NCBI RefSeq assembly: GCF_004153605.1
Contig: NZ_SDSI01000002.1
Span: 789,883 to 853,882 of the forward strand
Reading direction: 5' to 3'
DNA: 64,000 bases
DNA from: Qipengyuania_B thermophila
GTDB lineage: Bacteria > Pseudomonadota > Alphaproteobacteria > Sphingomonadales > Sphingomonadaceae
Shown here one piece after another: positions 50,610 to 62,396 of this stretch. The position numbers and the translations under genes are program-made. Under the pieces are notes generated by a model. The model had not been told where the DNA came from, did no database searches, and saw only the letters and a program-made list of their open reading frames with translations. Every line of letters begins with the position of its first letter. Position 1 is the first letter of the stretch.

Positions 50610-51004
50610 CAGAACACCTCCGCCAGCACTTCGCCGCCGACATTCTGCATCCGCGCCTCGGCGTCCGAAAGCACGCCGCGCGGGGTCGACACGATGGTGA
50701 TGCCAAGGCCGTTGCGCACCGTGGGCAGCTCGCGGCTGCCCGAATATACGCGCCGACCCGGCCGGGAAACCCGCGCCACATGCTTGATCGCGGGTTCGCC
50801 CTCGAAATACTTCAGCTCGATGCGCAGCGCCTTGTGCTTGCCCGAGGCATCCTCGGAATAGCCGCGGATGTAGCCCTCGCGCTGGAGCACCTCCAGCACG
50901 CTGGCGCGCAGCTTGGAAGCCGGCGACACCACGCTGTCCATCTTGGCGCGCTGTCCGTTGCGGATGCGGGTGAGCATGTCACCCAGAGGATCGGTCAAAG
51001 CCAT
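50609..51004 (-). CDS. rpsH: 30S ribosomal protein S8
   Basis: A 131-residue protein with DPLGDMLTRIRNGQRA and the C-terminal TPRGVLSDAEARMQNVGGEVLAEVF, the S8 signature. It starts 11 bases after the rpsN stop and overlaps rplF by one base. In E. coli S8 represses the spc operon at rplE. No matching site was checked here. Confidence 0.97.
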   Translation of the reverse strand: MALTDPLGDMLTRIRNGQRAKMDSVVSPASKLRASVLEVLQREGYIRGYSEDASGKHKALRIELKYFEGEPAIKHVARVSRPGRRVYSGSRELPTVRNGLGITIVSTPRGVLSDAEARMQNVGGEVLAEVF

Positions 51005-51015
51005 GTCTCAGATCC

Positions 51016-51321
51016 TTACCAGCTCGACTTCGTGACGCCGGGGATCAACCCCTTGTTCGCCAGGTCGCGCAATTCGATGCGGTTCAGCCCGAACTTGCGG
51101 TAGTAGCCGCGCGGCCGCCCGGTGGTGGTGCAGCGGTTGCGGATGCGCGTCGGATTGGCGTTGCGCGGAATCTCCGCCATGCGCAGCCGCGCCAGCAGCC
51201 GCTCGGTCTCGTCCAGCGACTCGTCGGCCGCCTGCGCCTTGAGCGCTTCGTACTTGGCCGCGTAACGCTTGACGAGCTTCTTGCGCCGCTCGTTCTTGTT
51301 GATGGAACTCAGTTTCGCCAT
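51016..51321 (-). CDS. rpsN: 30S ribosomal protein S14 (zinc-independent form)
   Basis: A 101-residue protein with LARLRMAEIPRNANPTRIRNR and TGRPRGYYRKFGLNRIELRDLA. Only one cysteine is present, so it is the zinc-free long form. Confidence 0.97.
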   Translation of the reverse strand: MAKLSSINKNERRKKLVKRYAAKYEALKAQAADESLDETERLLARLRMAEIPRNANPTRIRNRCTTTGRPRGYYRKFGLNRIELRDLANKGLIPGVTKSSW

Positions 51322-51348
51322 TGGACTTAAGCTCTCCTATCGGCGGCC

Positions 51349-51939
51349 TCAGGCCGCCTCCTTCTCTTCGACGCCCTGGGCAGCTTGCTCCGCAGGGAAA
51401 GGAAAGCCGAACAGCCGCAGCAGTTCGCGCGCTTCCTCGTCGGTCTTGGCGGTGGTGGTGATGATCACGTCCATCCCCCGCACCTTCTCGATCCGGTCAT
51501 AGCTGATCTCGGGAAAGATGATCTGCTCCTTGAGCCCCAGGGCGTAGTTGCCGCGGCCGTCAAAGCTTCGCGGATTTACGCCGCGGAAGTCCCGGATGCG
51601 CGGCATGGCCACGGTGATCAGACGGTCGAGGAACTCGTACATGCGGTCCCGGCGAAGCGTGACCTTGCACCCGATCGGCATGCCTTCGCGCAGCTTGAAT
51701 TGGGCGATCGACTTCTTGGCCTTGGTGATGACAGGCTTCTGCCCGGCGATCAGCGCCATTTCCTCGGCAGCGGTCTGGACCTTCTTCTTGTCCTGGCTCG
51801 CCTCGCCAACGCCCATGTTGAGCGTGATCTTCTGCAGTCGCGGCACTTCGAGGGCGTTCGTGTAGCCGAACTTCTCGGTCATCGCCTTGACGATTTCCGC
51901 CTCGTAGCGCTGCTTGAGGCGCGGGGTGTACTCAGCCAT
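51349..51939 (-). CDS. rplE: 50S ribosomal protein L5
   Basis: A 196-residue protein with PRLQKITLNMGVGEA, SIAQFKLREGMPIGCKVTLR and the final DEEARELLRLFGFPF, followed by a Glu/Ala tail. It binds 5S rRNA. It overlaps rplX by eight bases. Confidence 0.97.
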   Translation of the reverse strand: MAEYTPRLKQRYEAEIVKAMTEKFGYTNALEVPRLQKITLNMGVGEASQDKKKVQTAAEEMALIAGQKPVITKAKKSIAQFKLREGMPIGCKVTLRRDRMYEFLDRLITVAMPRIRDFRGVNPRSFDGRGNYALGLKEQIIFPEISYDRIEKVRGMDVIITTTAKTDEEARELLRLFGFPFPAEQAAQGVEEKEAA

Positions 51940-52251
51940 CGATTGTCTCCCCGGACTTGACCGCGACACGAACCTTCCTGCCGTCACGCTCCTCGAAGCG
52001 CACGCGGGTGGGCTTGCCGTCGCGCGGATCGGCCAGTGCGACCTTCGACATGCTCATCGGCGCCTCGAAGCGGTCGATGCCGCCCTGCGGGTTCTGCTGG
52101 CTCGGCTTGCGATGCCGTGCGGCGACGTTGATCCCCTGCACGACCACCTTGCCATCCTTGGGCTGCACGCGCAGCACAGTGCCCGTGCGTCCCTTGTCCT
52201 TGCCCGACAGCACGACCACGCTGTCGCCCTTCTTGATCTTTGCCGCGGCCA

Positions 52252-52252
<1 letters not shown>
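51932..52252 (-). CDS. rplX: 50S ribosomal protein L24
   Basis: A 106-residue protein with the KOW motif KKGDSVVVLSGKDKGRTG at the start, VVVQGINVAARHRKPSQQNPQG and KVRVAVKSGE. The start overlaps the rplN stop by one base (TGATG), and the end overlaps the rplE start by eight bases. Confidence 0.96.
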
Positions 52253-52620
<368 letters not shown>

Positions 52621-52703
52621 GGATTCAGTTCCTTCTGCCTTGGCTTGCCGGATCCTGTCCGGCAGTTCCGATTTCTTCTAGGTCGGCGCCGCGCCGCCTC
52701 GCT

Positions 52704-52994
52704 TCAGCCCGCCTGGCCCGCAACGCCGATGTCGGCATCGAGTGCCTCGCCTCGGCTCGCACGCACACGGTCGAGCACCGCCCACGTCTTCGTCTTGGAG
52801 ATCGGGCGGGTTTCCTCGATCCTCACCGTGTCGCCGACGCGGTACTGGTTTTCCGCGTCATGTGCATGGTACTTCTTGGACCGCCGGATGATCTTGCCGT
52901 ACAGCGGGTGCTTGACCTTGCGCTCGACGAGCACGGTCACCGTCTTGTCCGTCTTGTCCGACGTCACAGTCCCGATGAGAATACGCTTGGGCAT
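52704..52994 (-). CDS. rpsQ: 30S ribosomal protein S17
   Basis: A 96-residue OB-fold protein with MPKRILIGTVTSDKTDKTVTV, HPLYGKIIRRSKKYHAHD and GDTVRIEETRPISKTK. A short tail of about 15 residues extends beyond the core. Confidence 0.97.
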   Translation of the reverse strand: MPKRILIGTVTSDKTDKTVTVLVERKVKHPLYGKIIRRSKKYHAHDAENQYRVGDTVRIEETRPISKTKTWAVLDRVRASRGEALDADIGVAGQAG

Positions 52995-53005
52995 GCTTGT
53001 GTTCC

Positions 53006-53218
53006 TTAGACCTTCTGGCTCTGCGCGACGCGTTCCTGCTGCAGCGTCTTGATCCGCGCGATCGTGCGGCGCACCTCGCGCACCCGCGCCGGCGCCTCGA
53101 GCTGGTTGGTCGCCGCCTGGAAGCGCAGGTTGAGCTGCTCCCGCTTCAGCTCGAGGAGCTGCTCGGCCAGCTGGTCGTCGGTCCGCACCCGCAGGTCCGC
53201 CAGTTTCTCAGCCGCCAT
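53006..53218 (-). CDS. rpmC: 50S ribosomal protein L29
   Basis: A 70-residue helical-hairpin protein with LADLRVRTDDQLAEQLLELKRE and RRTIARIKTLQQER. The ATG at 53218 shares one base with the rplP stop (TGATG). A GTG directly before it is in frame. Confidence 0.96.
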   Translation of the reverse strand: MAAEKLADLRVRTDDQLAEQLLELKREQLNLRFQAATNQLEAPARVREVRRTIARIKTLQQERVAQSQKV

Positions 53219-53652
53219 CACTCACCTCCCAGATGCGACGTGTCGCCCAGGCGGGCAACCACCTTGGTCTTGATCGGCAGCTTCATGGCCGCACGCTCGA
53301 ACGCCTCGGCGGCCAGCGGCCCACCAACGCCGTCCAGCTCGAACAGGATCCGGCCGGGCTTCACCCGCGCGGCCCAGTATTCGACCGAGCCCTTGCCCTT
53401 GCCCTGACGAACCTCTGCAGGCTTCTTCGACACCGGAACGTCGGGGAACACGCGGATCCACAGCCGGCCCTGACGCTTGATGTGCCGGGTGATCGCGCGA
53501 CGCGCGGCCTCGATCTGGCGAGCGGTGATCCGCTCAGGCTCAAGCGCCTTCAGCCCGTAGGAGCCGAAGTTGAGATCGGTGCCACCCTTCGCGTCACCCT
53601 TGATCCGGCCCTTGAACGCCTTGCGGAATTTCGTTTTCTTTGGTTGCAGCAT
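53218..53652 (-). CDS. rplP: 50S ribosomal protein L16
   Basis: A 144-residue protein with MLQPKKTKFRKAFKGRIKG, ITARQIEAARRAITRHIKRQG, and WAARVKPGRILFEL. It organises the tRNA sites on the 50S subunit. Confidence 0.97.
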   Translation of the reverse strand: MLQPKKTKFRKAFKGRIKGDAKGGTDLNFGSYGLKALEPERITARQIEAARRAITRHIKRQGRLWIRVFPDVPVSKKPAEVRQGKGKGSVEYWAARVKPGRILFELDGVGGPLAAEAFERAAMKLPIKTKVVARLGDTSHLGGE

Positions 53653-53674
53653 GGCCCTGCCCTATACCCTGTGC

Positions 53675-54370
53675 TCAGCGCGCCGGGCGCACGCCGGAGG
53701 TCTGCGCCTCCAGCATGAGCCGGTCCTGCGCGGTGGGATCGTGCGCGAGGATCTCGCCCTTGAAGATCCACACCTTGATGCCGATGATCCCATAGGCCGT
53801 GAGCGCCTCGGCCTCCGCGTAGTCGACATTGGCACGCAGCGTGTGCAGCGGCACGCGTCCTTCGCGATACCATTCGACGCGCGCAATCTCCGCACCGCCC
53901 AGCCGGCCGCCGCAGGTGATGCGGATGCCTTCGGCCCCCAGACGAAGCGCCGACTGCACGGCGCGCTTCATCGCCCGGCGGAACGCCACTCGCCGGATCA
54001 GCTGATCGGCGATGCCCTGCGCCACCAGCTTCGCGTCGATCTCGGGCTTGCGGATCTCGACGATGTTCAGCTTGACGTCGCTGTCCGTCATCGTCGCCAG
54101 CTTCTGCCGCAGCTTCTCGATGTCGGCGCCCTTCTTGCCGATGATGACGCCCGGACGCGCGGCATAGATCGACACCCGGCACAGCTTGGCCGGACGTTCG
54201 ATCACGACCTTGGAAATCGCCGCCTGCGGCAGCGATTCCATGATGTATTTGCGGATGGCGATGTCTTCCTTGAGAAGCTGGGCGTAGTTGCGCCCCTCCG
54301 CGTACCAGCGGCTGTCCCAAGTGCGGTTGATCTGCAGGCGTAGCCCGACGGGATTGCTCTTCTGACCCAT
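53675..54370 (-). CDS. rpsC: 30S ribosomal protein S3
   Basis: A 231-residue protein with MGQKSNPVGLRLQINRTWDS, the KH-domain loop GVIIGKKGADI, and KVWIFKGEILAHDP near the end. It forms the mRNA entry channel. It starts 3 bases after the rplV stop. Confidence 0.97.
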   Translation of the reverse strand: MGQKSNPVGLRLQINRTWDSRWYAEGRNYAQLLKEDIAIRKYIMESLPQAAISKVVIERPAKLCRVSIYAARPGVIIGKKGADIEKLRQKLATMTDSDVKLNIVEIRKPEIDAKLVAQGIADQLIRRVAFRRAMKRAVQSALRLGAEGIRITCGGRLGGAEIARVEWYREGRVPLHTLRANVDYAEAEALTAYGIIGIKVWIFKGEILAHDPTAQDRLMLEAQTSGVRPAR

Positions 54371-54373
54371 GAC

Positions 54374-54751
54374 TCAGGCCTCCTCCTGCTCGCGCACAAC
54401 GATCCGAAGCCGGCTGAACGGCTTGAGGATGCGCGTCGACTTGCCGCGACCGCGCGTGTGGAACCGCTTCATCGTCATCGCCTTCCCGACCGACGCCTCG
54501 GCCACGACCAGGGAGTCGACATCGAGATTGTGGTTGTTCTCGGCGTTGGCGATTGCCGACGCGAGCACCTTGTGTGCGTCTCGCGCCATTCCGCGCTTCG
54601 AGAACGTGAGGATGTTCAGCGCCTCTTCGGCCTTGCGGCCCCGGATCAGCGCGGCCACGAGGTTCAGCTTCTGCGCCGAGCCCCTGATGGTGGTCCCCAC
54701 CGCCAGCGCCTCCTTCTCACCGACACGGCGCGGTGCTTTCGGCTTGCCCAT
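54374..54751 (-). CDS. rplV: 50S ribosomal protein L22
   Basis: A 125-residue protein with LNLVAALIRGRKAEEALNIL, ANAENNHNLDVDSLVV and the exit-tunnel hairpin TMKRFHTRGRGKSTRI. The start overlaps the rpsS stop by one base (TAATG). Confidence 0.97.
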   Translation of the reverse strand: MGKPKAPRRVGEKEALAVGTTIRGSAQKLNLVAALIRGRKAEEALNILTFSKRGMARDAHKVLASAIANAENNHNLDVDSLVVAEASVGKAMTMKRFHTRGRGKSTRILKPFSRLRIVVREQEEA

Positions 54752-55026
54752 TATCGCTTGCCCTTCTTGTCAGCCGCGTGGCCGGGGAATGTCCGCGTGG
54801 GCGAGAATTCACCCAGCTTGTGCCCGACCATCTCCTCGCTCACCGAAACGGGAATGAACTTGCGGCCGTTGTAGACGTTGAACGTCAGTCCGACGAACTG
54901 GGGAAGAATGGTGGAACGACGCGACCAGGTTTTGATCGGCGCGCGGCTGTTCTTGTCCTGAGCCTCTTCCGCCTTCTTCAGAAGGCTGAGATCCACAAAC
55001 GGACCTTTCCAAACGGAACGAGCCAT
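54751..55026 (-). CDS. rpsS: 30S ribosomal protein S19
   Basis: A 91-residue protein with MARSVWKGPFVDLSLLKKAE, TWSRRSTILPQFVGLTFNVYNGR and the final GEFSPTRTFPGHAADKKGKR. Standard length and position. Confidence 0.97.
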   Translation of the reverse strand: MARSVWKGPFVDLSLLKKAEEAQDKNSRAPIKTWSRRSTILPQFVGLTFNVYNGRKFIPVSVSEEMVGHKLGEFSPTRTFPGHAADKKGKR

Positions 55027-55032
55027 CTGTCC

Positions 55033-55869
55033 TTACCCCTTCTTCTTCGCATGGCGCGAGCGGATGATGTACTTGTCCGTCCGCTTGTTGTGCCGGGTGC
55101 GCGCGCCCTTGGTCGGCTTGCCCCACGGCGTCACCGGGTGCCGGCCACCCGAGGTCTTGCCCTCGCCGCCGCCATGCGGGTGATCGACCGGGTTCTTCGC
55201 GACACCGCGGGTCAGCGGCCTGCGCCCCATCCAGCGACGCCGTCCCGCCTTGCCCAGATTCTGGTTCTGGTTGTCCGGGTTCGACACCGCACCCACCGTG
55301 CCCATGCAGGACGCCGGGAGGTAACGCTGCTCGCCCGAGTTGAGCCGCACGATCACCATTCCGCGGTCGCGCCCGACGAGCTGGGCATAGGCTCCTGCGC
55401 TGCGCGCGATCTGACCGCCCTTGCCCGGCTTCATCTCGAGGTTGTGGATGATCGTTCCGACCGGCATCTGCCCAAGGAGCATCGCGTTGCCAGGCTTGGT
55501 GTCGACCTTCTCGCCGGCGATGACCTGGTCGCCGACAGCCAGCCGCTGCGGCGCCAGGATGTAGGCGAGTTCGCCGTCCTCGTACTTCACCAGCGCAATG
55601 AACGCCGTGCGGTTCGGGTCATACTCCAGACGCTCGACCGTCGCCGGCACGTCCCACTTGCGCCGCTTGAAGTCGACGATGCGGTACCGCTGCTTGTGGC
55701 CTCCGCCCATGCCGCGCGAGGTCACATGGCCCTTGTTGTTGCGCCCGCCCGTCTTGCGCTTGCCTTCGGTCAGCGCCTTGACGGGACCGCCCTTGTGCAG
55801 CGCCGAGCGGTCGACGAGGATCAGGCCACGCCGCGCGGGGCTGGTCGGATTGTAGTTCTTCAGCGCCAT
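55033..55869 (-). CDS. rplB: 50S ribosomal protein L2
   Basis: A 278-residue protein with NPTSPARRGLILVDR, GRNNKGHVTSRGMGGGHKQRYR, and the peptidyl-transferase-proximal NPVDHPHGGGEGKTSGG. It is four bases downstream of rplW. Confidence 0.98.
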   Translation of the reverse strand: MALKNYNPTSPARRGLILVDRSALHKGGPVKALTEGKRKTGGRNNKGHVTSRGMGGGHKQRYRIVDFKRRKWDVPATVERLEYDPNRTAFIALVKYEDGELAYILAPQRLAVGDQVIAGEKVDTKPGNAMLLGQMPVGTIIHNLEMKPGKGGQIARSAGAYAQLVGRDRGMVIVRLNSGEQRYLPASCMGTVGAVSNPDNQNQNLGKAGRRRWMGRRPLTRGVAKNPVDHPHGGGEGKTSGGRHPVTPWGKPTKGARTRHNKRTDKYIIRSRHAKKKG

Positions 55870-55873
55870 CGGA

Positions 55874-56188
55874 TCAGCTCACACCTTCGGTGATGTCGAT
55901 CGGATCCTGACCGTCAGCGAGGGTCACGATCGCCTTCTTCACATCGCTGCGGCGATAGGGCTTGCCCTTCCACCGCTTGCTCTTGCCCTTGACAACCAGG
56001 GTGTTCACCCCGGCGACCTTGCGTCCGAACAGCGTCTCGACCGCGTCCTTGATCTGCGGCTTCGTCGCGTCGCCCGCGACCTTGAACACGACGGCGTTGT
56101 GCTCCGACAGCATCGTCGCCTTCTCGGTGATGTGCGGCGCGATGATCACGTCGTAGTGGTGCGCCTTGCCTACGCGTTTTTCAGCCAT
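55874..56188 (-). CDS. rplW: 50S ribosomal protein L23
   Basis: A 104-residue protein with APHITEKATMLSEHN, FKVAGDATKPQIKDAVETLFG and GKSKRWKGKPYRRSDVKKAIV. It is a docking site for trigger factor and SRP at the tunnel exit. Its start overlaps the end of rplD by eight bases. Confidence 0.97.
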   Translation of the reverse strand: MAEKRVGKAHHYDVIIAPHITEKATMLSEHNAVVFKVAGDATKPQIKDAVETLFGRKVAGVNTLVVKGKSKRWKGKPYRRSDVKKAIVTLADGQDPIDITEGVS

Positions 56189-56804
56189 TGCACCGCGCCT
56201 CCAGCTTCGCGACAGCGTCCCGCGTCAGGACCAGCGTGTCGTGCTTCAGAATGTCGTAAACATTGGCCCCGACCGCCGGGAGAACATTGATGCCGGGCAG
56301 ATTGCGGGCCGCGCGGCGGAAGCCGTCGTTCACCGCGTCACCGTCGATGACCAGCACCTTGCCCTTCAGCCCCGCTGCGCCGAGCTTGTCGGAGAGGGTG
56401 CGGGTCCGCGCCTCCGGCAGGTCGAGCGTGTCCAAGACCACCAGCCCGTCCCGCGCCTTGCTCGACAGAGCCATGCGCAAGCCCAGCGCCCGCACCTTCT
56501 TGTTCAGGCTGATCTGGAAGTCACGCTTGCGCGCACCATGCGCCTTGCCGCCGCCGATGAAGATCGGCGCCGCGCGATCGCCATGGCGGGCGCCGCCCGA
56601 TCCCTTCTGCCGGCCGAACTTCTTGCCGGTGCGGGCCACGTCCGAGCGCTCGCGGGTCGGCCGGGCCGTCGCGCGCCGGTTCCACAGCTGCCACGACACC
56701 ACACGGTGCAGGATGTCCGCCCGCGGCTCGACCCCGAACACGGCGTCGCTCAACTCGAGTTCGCCGGCCGGCTCGCCGTCAAGGTTCTTGACCTCGATCT
56801 TCAT
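56181..56804 (-). CDS. rplD: 50S ribosomal protein L4
   Basis: A 207-residue protein with VSWQLWNRRATARPTRERSDV, the tunnel loop KKFGRQKGSGGARHGDRAAP and ALSSKARDGLVVLD. In E. coli L4 also represses its own operon. Any leader target here is unknown. Confidence 0.97.
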   Translation of the reverse strand: MKIEVKNLDGEPAGELELSDAVFGVEPRADILHRVVSWQLWNRRATARPTRERSDVARTGKKFGRQKGSGGARHGDRAAPIFIGGGKAHGARKRDFQISLNKKVRALGLRMALSSKARDGLVVLDTLDLPEARTRTLSDKLGAAGLKGKVLVIDGDAVNDGFRRAARNLPGINVLPAVGANVYDILKHDTLVLTRDAVAKLEARCNG

Positions 56805-56807
56805 CGC

Positions 56808-57575
56808 TCAGGCCTCCTCGCCTGCATCACTTGCGCCGCCGACACTCTCGGGAGCGGCAGCCGCGTCCATAGCCTGCGCCTGCGCGGCACCGCTCCGGCG
56901 GTCCACCGCCGCGCCGGGGAATGGCACGCTTTCATGCCGGTCAAGCTTCACCGCGTCACGCACCAGCAGCCAGGCGTTCTTGGCGCCGGGCACGGACCCT
57001 TTCACGAACAGGAGACCCCGCTCGGCGTCCGTGCGAACGACCTCGAGGTTCTGCTGCGTCCGCTGCCGGTCACCCATGTGACCCGCCATCTTCTTGCCCT
57101 TGAAGACCTTGCCCGGATCCTGGCGCTGCCCCGTCGAACCATGCGAGCGGTGGCTGAGCGACACGCCGTGCGAAGCGCGCAAACCGCCAAAGCCCCAGCG
57201 CTTCATGGCGCCAGCAAAGCCCTTGCCCTGCGTGTACCCGGTGATGTCCACCTTCTGACCCGGCATGAAGTGATCCGCGGACAGGGTTGACCCCACCGGC
57301 AGAAGGGCATCCTCATCGGCCACGCGGAATTCGGCAACCTTCTGCTTCAGGCCGACTTCGGCCTTGGCGAAATGCTCGCGCTGCGGCTTGGCCACGTTCT
57401 TCTGCTTGGCCGCGCCCGCACCGAGCTGCAGCGCGACGTAACCGTCACGCTCCGCCGTGCGATGCGCCACAACCTGGCAGTCCTCGAGCGACAGAACCGT
57501 CACCGGCACATGTCGCCCGTCGTCCTGGAACAGGCGGGTCATCCCGATCTTCTTAGCGACAACGCCAGTGCGCAT
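56808..57575 (-). CDS. rplC: 50S ribosomal protein L3
   Basis: A 255-residue protein with MRTGVVAKKIGMTRLFQDDG, TGYTQGKGFAGAMKRWGFGG, the central loop HRSHGSTGQRQDPGKVFKGK and MAGHMGDRQRT. A 40-residue Ala/Gly/Glu C-terminal extension follows the conserved core. The ATG at 57575 has GAGGAG nearby. Confidence 0.97.
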   Translation of the reverse strand: MRTGVVAKKIGMTRLFQDDGRHVPVTVLSLEDCQVVAHRTAERDGYVALQLGAGAAKQKNVAKPQREHFAKAEVGLKQKVAEFRVADEDALLPVGSTLSADHFMPGQKVDITGYTQGKGFAGAMKRWGFGGLRASHGVSLSHRSHGSTGQRQDPGKVFKGKKMAGHMGDRQRTQQNLEVVRTDAERGLLFVKGSVPGAKNAWLLVRDAVKLDRHESVPFPGAAVDRRSGAAQAQAMDAAAAPESVGGASDAGEEA

Positions 57576-57816
57576 CGTCAACTCCTCAACAGAGGCACGC
57601 CGGGACCACCCCGACGTGCGTGATGTCCGGCAGCTGCCCGCCGAACTTCCAGCCCAAAATGTTGCAGTCGCCCCGCCCGGGCCAGCACCCTCCCGAAAGG
57701 GAGGATCAAGACGGGGGACTCGTCCCGGCACTGCCGGAGGTATCCCGCAAGGCAGCTATGCTGGAGCACACCGCCCGATGATTGCCGCAGGCGTTGTTGC
57801 GCCGCGGCGCCGGCTC
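57576..57816 (-). other. Long spacer between rpsJ and rplC with a GNRA-like hairpin
   Basis: These 241 bases contain no gene, although rpsJ and rplC are usually close. A compact hairpin CCTCCC-GAAA-GGGAGG lies at 57689-57704 (plus-strand reading), and other GC-rich pairings are possible. No convincing -35/-10 pair was found. It may hold an internal promoter, a processing site or an L4-type regulatory leader. None is proven. Confidence 0.5.
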
Positions 57817-58128
57817 TCAGGCCAGCTTGATTTCCACGTTCACACCCGCCGCGAGGTCGAGCTTCATCAGCGCGTCGACCGTCTGTGCGTTGGGCTGCAC
57901 GATGTCGAGCAGCCGCTTGTATGTGCGGACCTCGAACTGCTCGCGCGACTTCTTGTCGATGTGCGGACCGCGAAGCACGGTGAACTTCTCGATCCGCGTC
58001 GGCATCGGAATGGGTCCACGGATCAGCGCACCGGTCCGGCGCGCCGTGTCGGCAATCTCCCCAGTGGCCTGGTCGAGAACGCGATGGTCGAACGCCTTGA
58101 GGCGGATGCGGATGTTCTGAGCTTCCAT
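57817..58128 (-). CDS. rpsJ: 30S ribosomal protein S10 (NusE)
   Basis: A 103-residue protein with IRIRLKAFDHRVLDQ, GPIPMPTRIEKFTVLRGPH and DALMKLDLAAGVNVEIKLA. It also acts as NusE in antitermination. It is separated from tuf by a 152-base spacer with two hairpins, and from rplC by 241 bases. Confidence 0.97.
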   Translation of the reverse strand: MEAQNIRIRLKAFDHRVLDQATGEIADTARRTGALIRGPIPMPTRIEKFTVLRGPHIDKKSREQFEVRTYKRLLDIVQPNAQTVDALMKLDLAAGVNVEIKLA

Positions 58129-58173
58129 GTCCCACTACCGATAAGAAAGAGCCGCGGGCAGCAACGCCCTGAC

Positions 58174-58266
58174 AAAAAGAAAGAACCGCCCCGCTCTGGT
58201 CCGGACGATCCGGCACAGGGGCGGCCCTTCCTGAATTCCGCGCCGGAGGGAACGAATCCCCTCCGG
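58174..58266 (-). terminator. Tandem hairpins with U-rich tail after tuf
   Basis: Two stems follow the tuf stop on the minus strand: CCGGAGGG/CCCTCCGG (58266-58259 and 58250-58243), then CCGCCCC/GGGGCGG (58224-58218 and 58192-58186). The second is followed by TTCTTTCTTTTT. It looks like an intrinsic terminator or attenuator separating the str operon (rpsL-tuf) from rpsJ. Confidence 0.7.
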
Positions 58267-58280
58267 CTGGAGCGCCTATA

Positions 58281-59456
<1,176 letters not shown>

Positions 59457-59493
59457 TAACCTAACCTCTGCTGAAAGGATTGTTGATGCGAGA

Positions 59494-59522
59494 GGGCGGC
59501 CCTGCGCAATCAGGCGCCGCCC
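59494..59522. terminator. Hairpin between fusA and tuf
   Basis: GGGCGGCCCTG (59494-59504) pairs with CAGG and GCCGCCC (59511-59522, one bulged base) around a six-base loop. On the minus strand it follows tuf's own upstream region but has no U tract. Because it lies between fusA (ends at 59541) and the tuf start at 59456, it may attenuate or mark processing of the fusA-tuf transcript. Confidence 0.4.
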
Positions 59523-59540
59523 CTAGCGGGGAAGGCTGCG

Positions 59541-61634
<2,094 letters not shown>

Positions 61635-61754
61635 GATACTTTCCTCAAGCAGGGTTGGAGACCGCCAGCATGCGCGGACGGGCTCCATATAGTCGCGCAG
61701 GCGACCGGGTAAAGCCGCCGGCCCGCGCGCGGAGGCACGGGCGGCGGCGGAAGG

Positions 61755-62225
61755 TCACCAGCGGTAGTGCGAGAACGCCCGGTTGGCGTCCGCCATGCGG
61801 TGCGTGTCCTCGCGCTTCTTCACCGCGTTCCCGCGGTTGTTGGCCGCGTCCATCAGCTCGCCCGAGAGGCGCGCCGCCATGGTCGTCTCGGCCCGCCCGC
61901 GCGCGGCCGCGATCAGCCAGCGGATCGCCAGCGCCTGCGCGCGTTCGGGACGCACCTCGACCGGCACCTGGTAGGTCGCCCCGCCGACGCGACGGCTGCG
62001 CACCTCGACCTGCGGCTTCACATTGTTGAGCGCGTCGTGGAACAGCTGCAGCGGGTCGGCCTTGGCCCGCGTCTCGACCGTGTCGAGCGCGCCGTAGACG
62101 ATCCGCTCAGCCACCGACTTCTTCCCGTCGAGCATGAGGTTGTTCATGAACTTGGACAGCACCTGATCCTTGAACTTGGGATCGGGCAGAATTTCCCGCT
62201 TCTCGGGACGACGACGACGTGACAT
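61755..62225 (-). CDS. rpsG: 30S ribosomal protein S7
   Basis: A 156-residue protein with MSRRRRPEKREILPDPKF, LMLDGKKSVAERIVYGAL, the VGGATYQVPVEVRPERAQAL hairpin and the final REDTHRMADANRAFSHYRW. It binds the 3' major domain of 16S rRNA. Confidence 0.98.
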   Translation of the reverse strand: MSRRRRPEKREILPDPKFKDQVLSKFMNNLMLDGKKSVAERIVYGALDTVETRAKADPLQLFHDALNNVKPQVEVRSRRVGGATYQVPVEVRPERAQALAIRWLIAAARGRAETTMAARLSGELMDAANNRGNAVKKREDTHRMADANRAFSHYRW

Positions 62226-62279
62226 GGCACGATCTTCCTTTTGCTTCTCCGGCTTCCGTCGCTCCAACCCCGTTCGTCA

Positions 62280-62376
62280 CCCTGAACTCGTTTCAGGGCC
62301 CGTCAGGCGGTTGGCGGAGCCTGTGCTGACTGGGACCTTCGCTGGCGGCACGATGGATCCTGAACCACGTTCAGGA
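62280..62376. repeat. REP-like pair of inverted repeats between rpsL and rpsG
   Basis: Two related hairpins lie about 60 bases apart. CCCTGAA-CTCGT-TTCAGGG is at 62280-62298 and TCCTGAAC-CAC-GTTCAGGA is at 62358-62376. They share the core CCTGAAC/GTTCAGG, and the flanks (GGCCCGTC and CGATGGATC) suggest two halves of one mobile palindromic element, similar to CCTGAAC-type intergenic repeats I associate with sphingomonads. No REP-associated transposase is in this window. Confidence 0.6.
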
Positions 62377-62396
62377 CGACCATGCCTCCGGCACGG

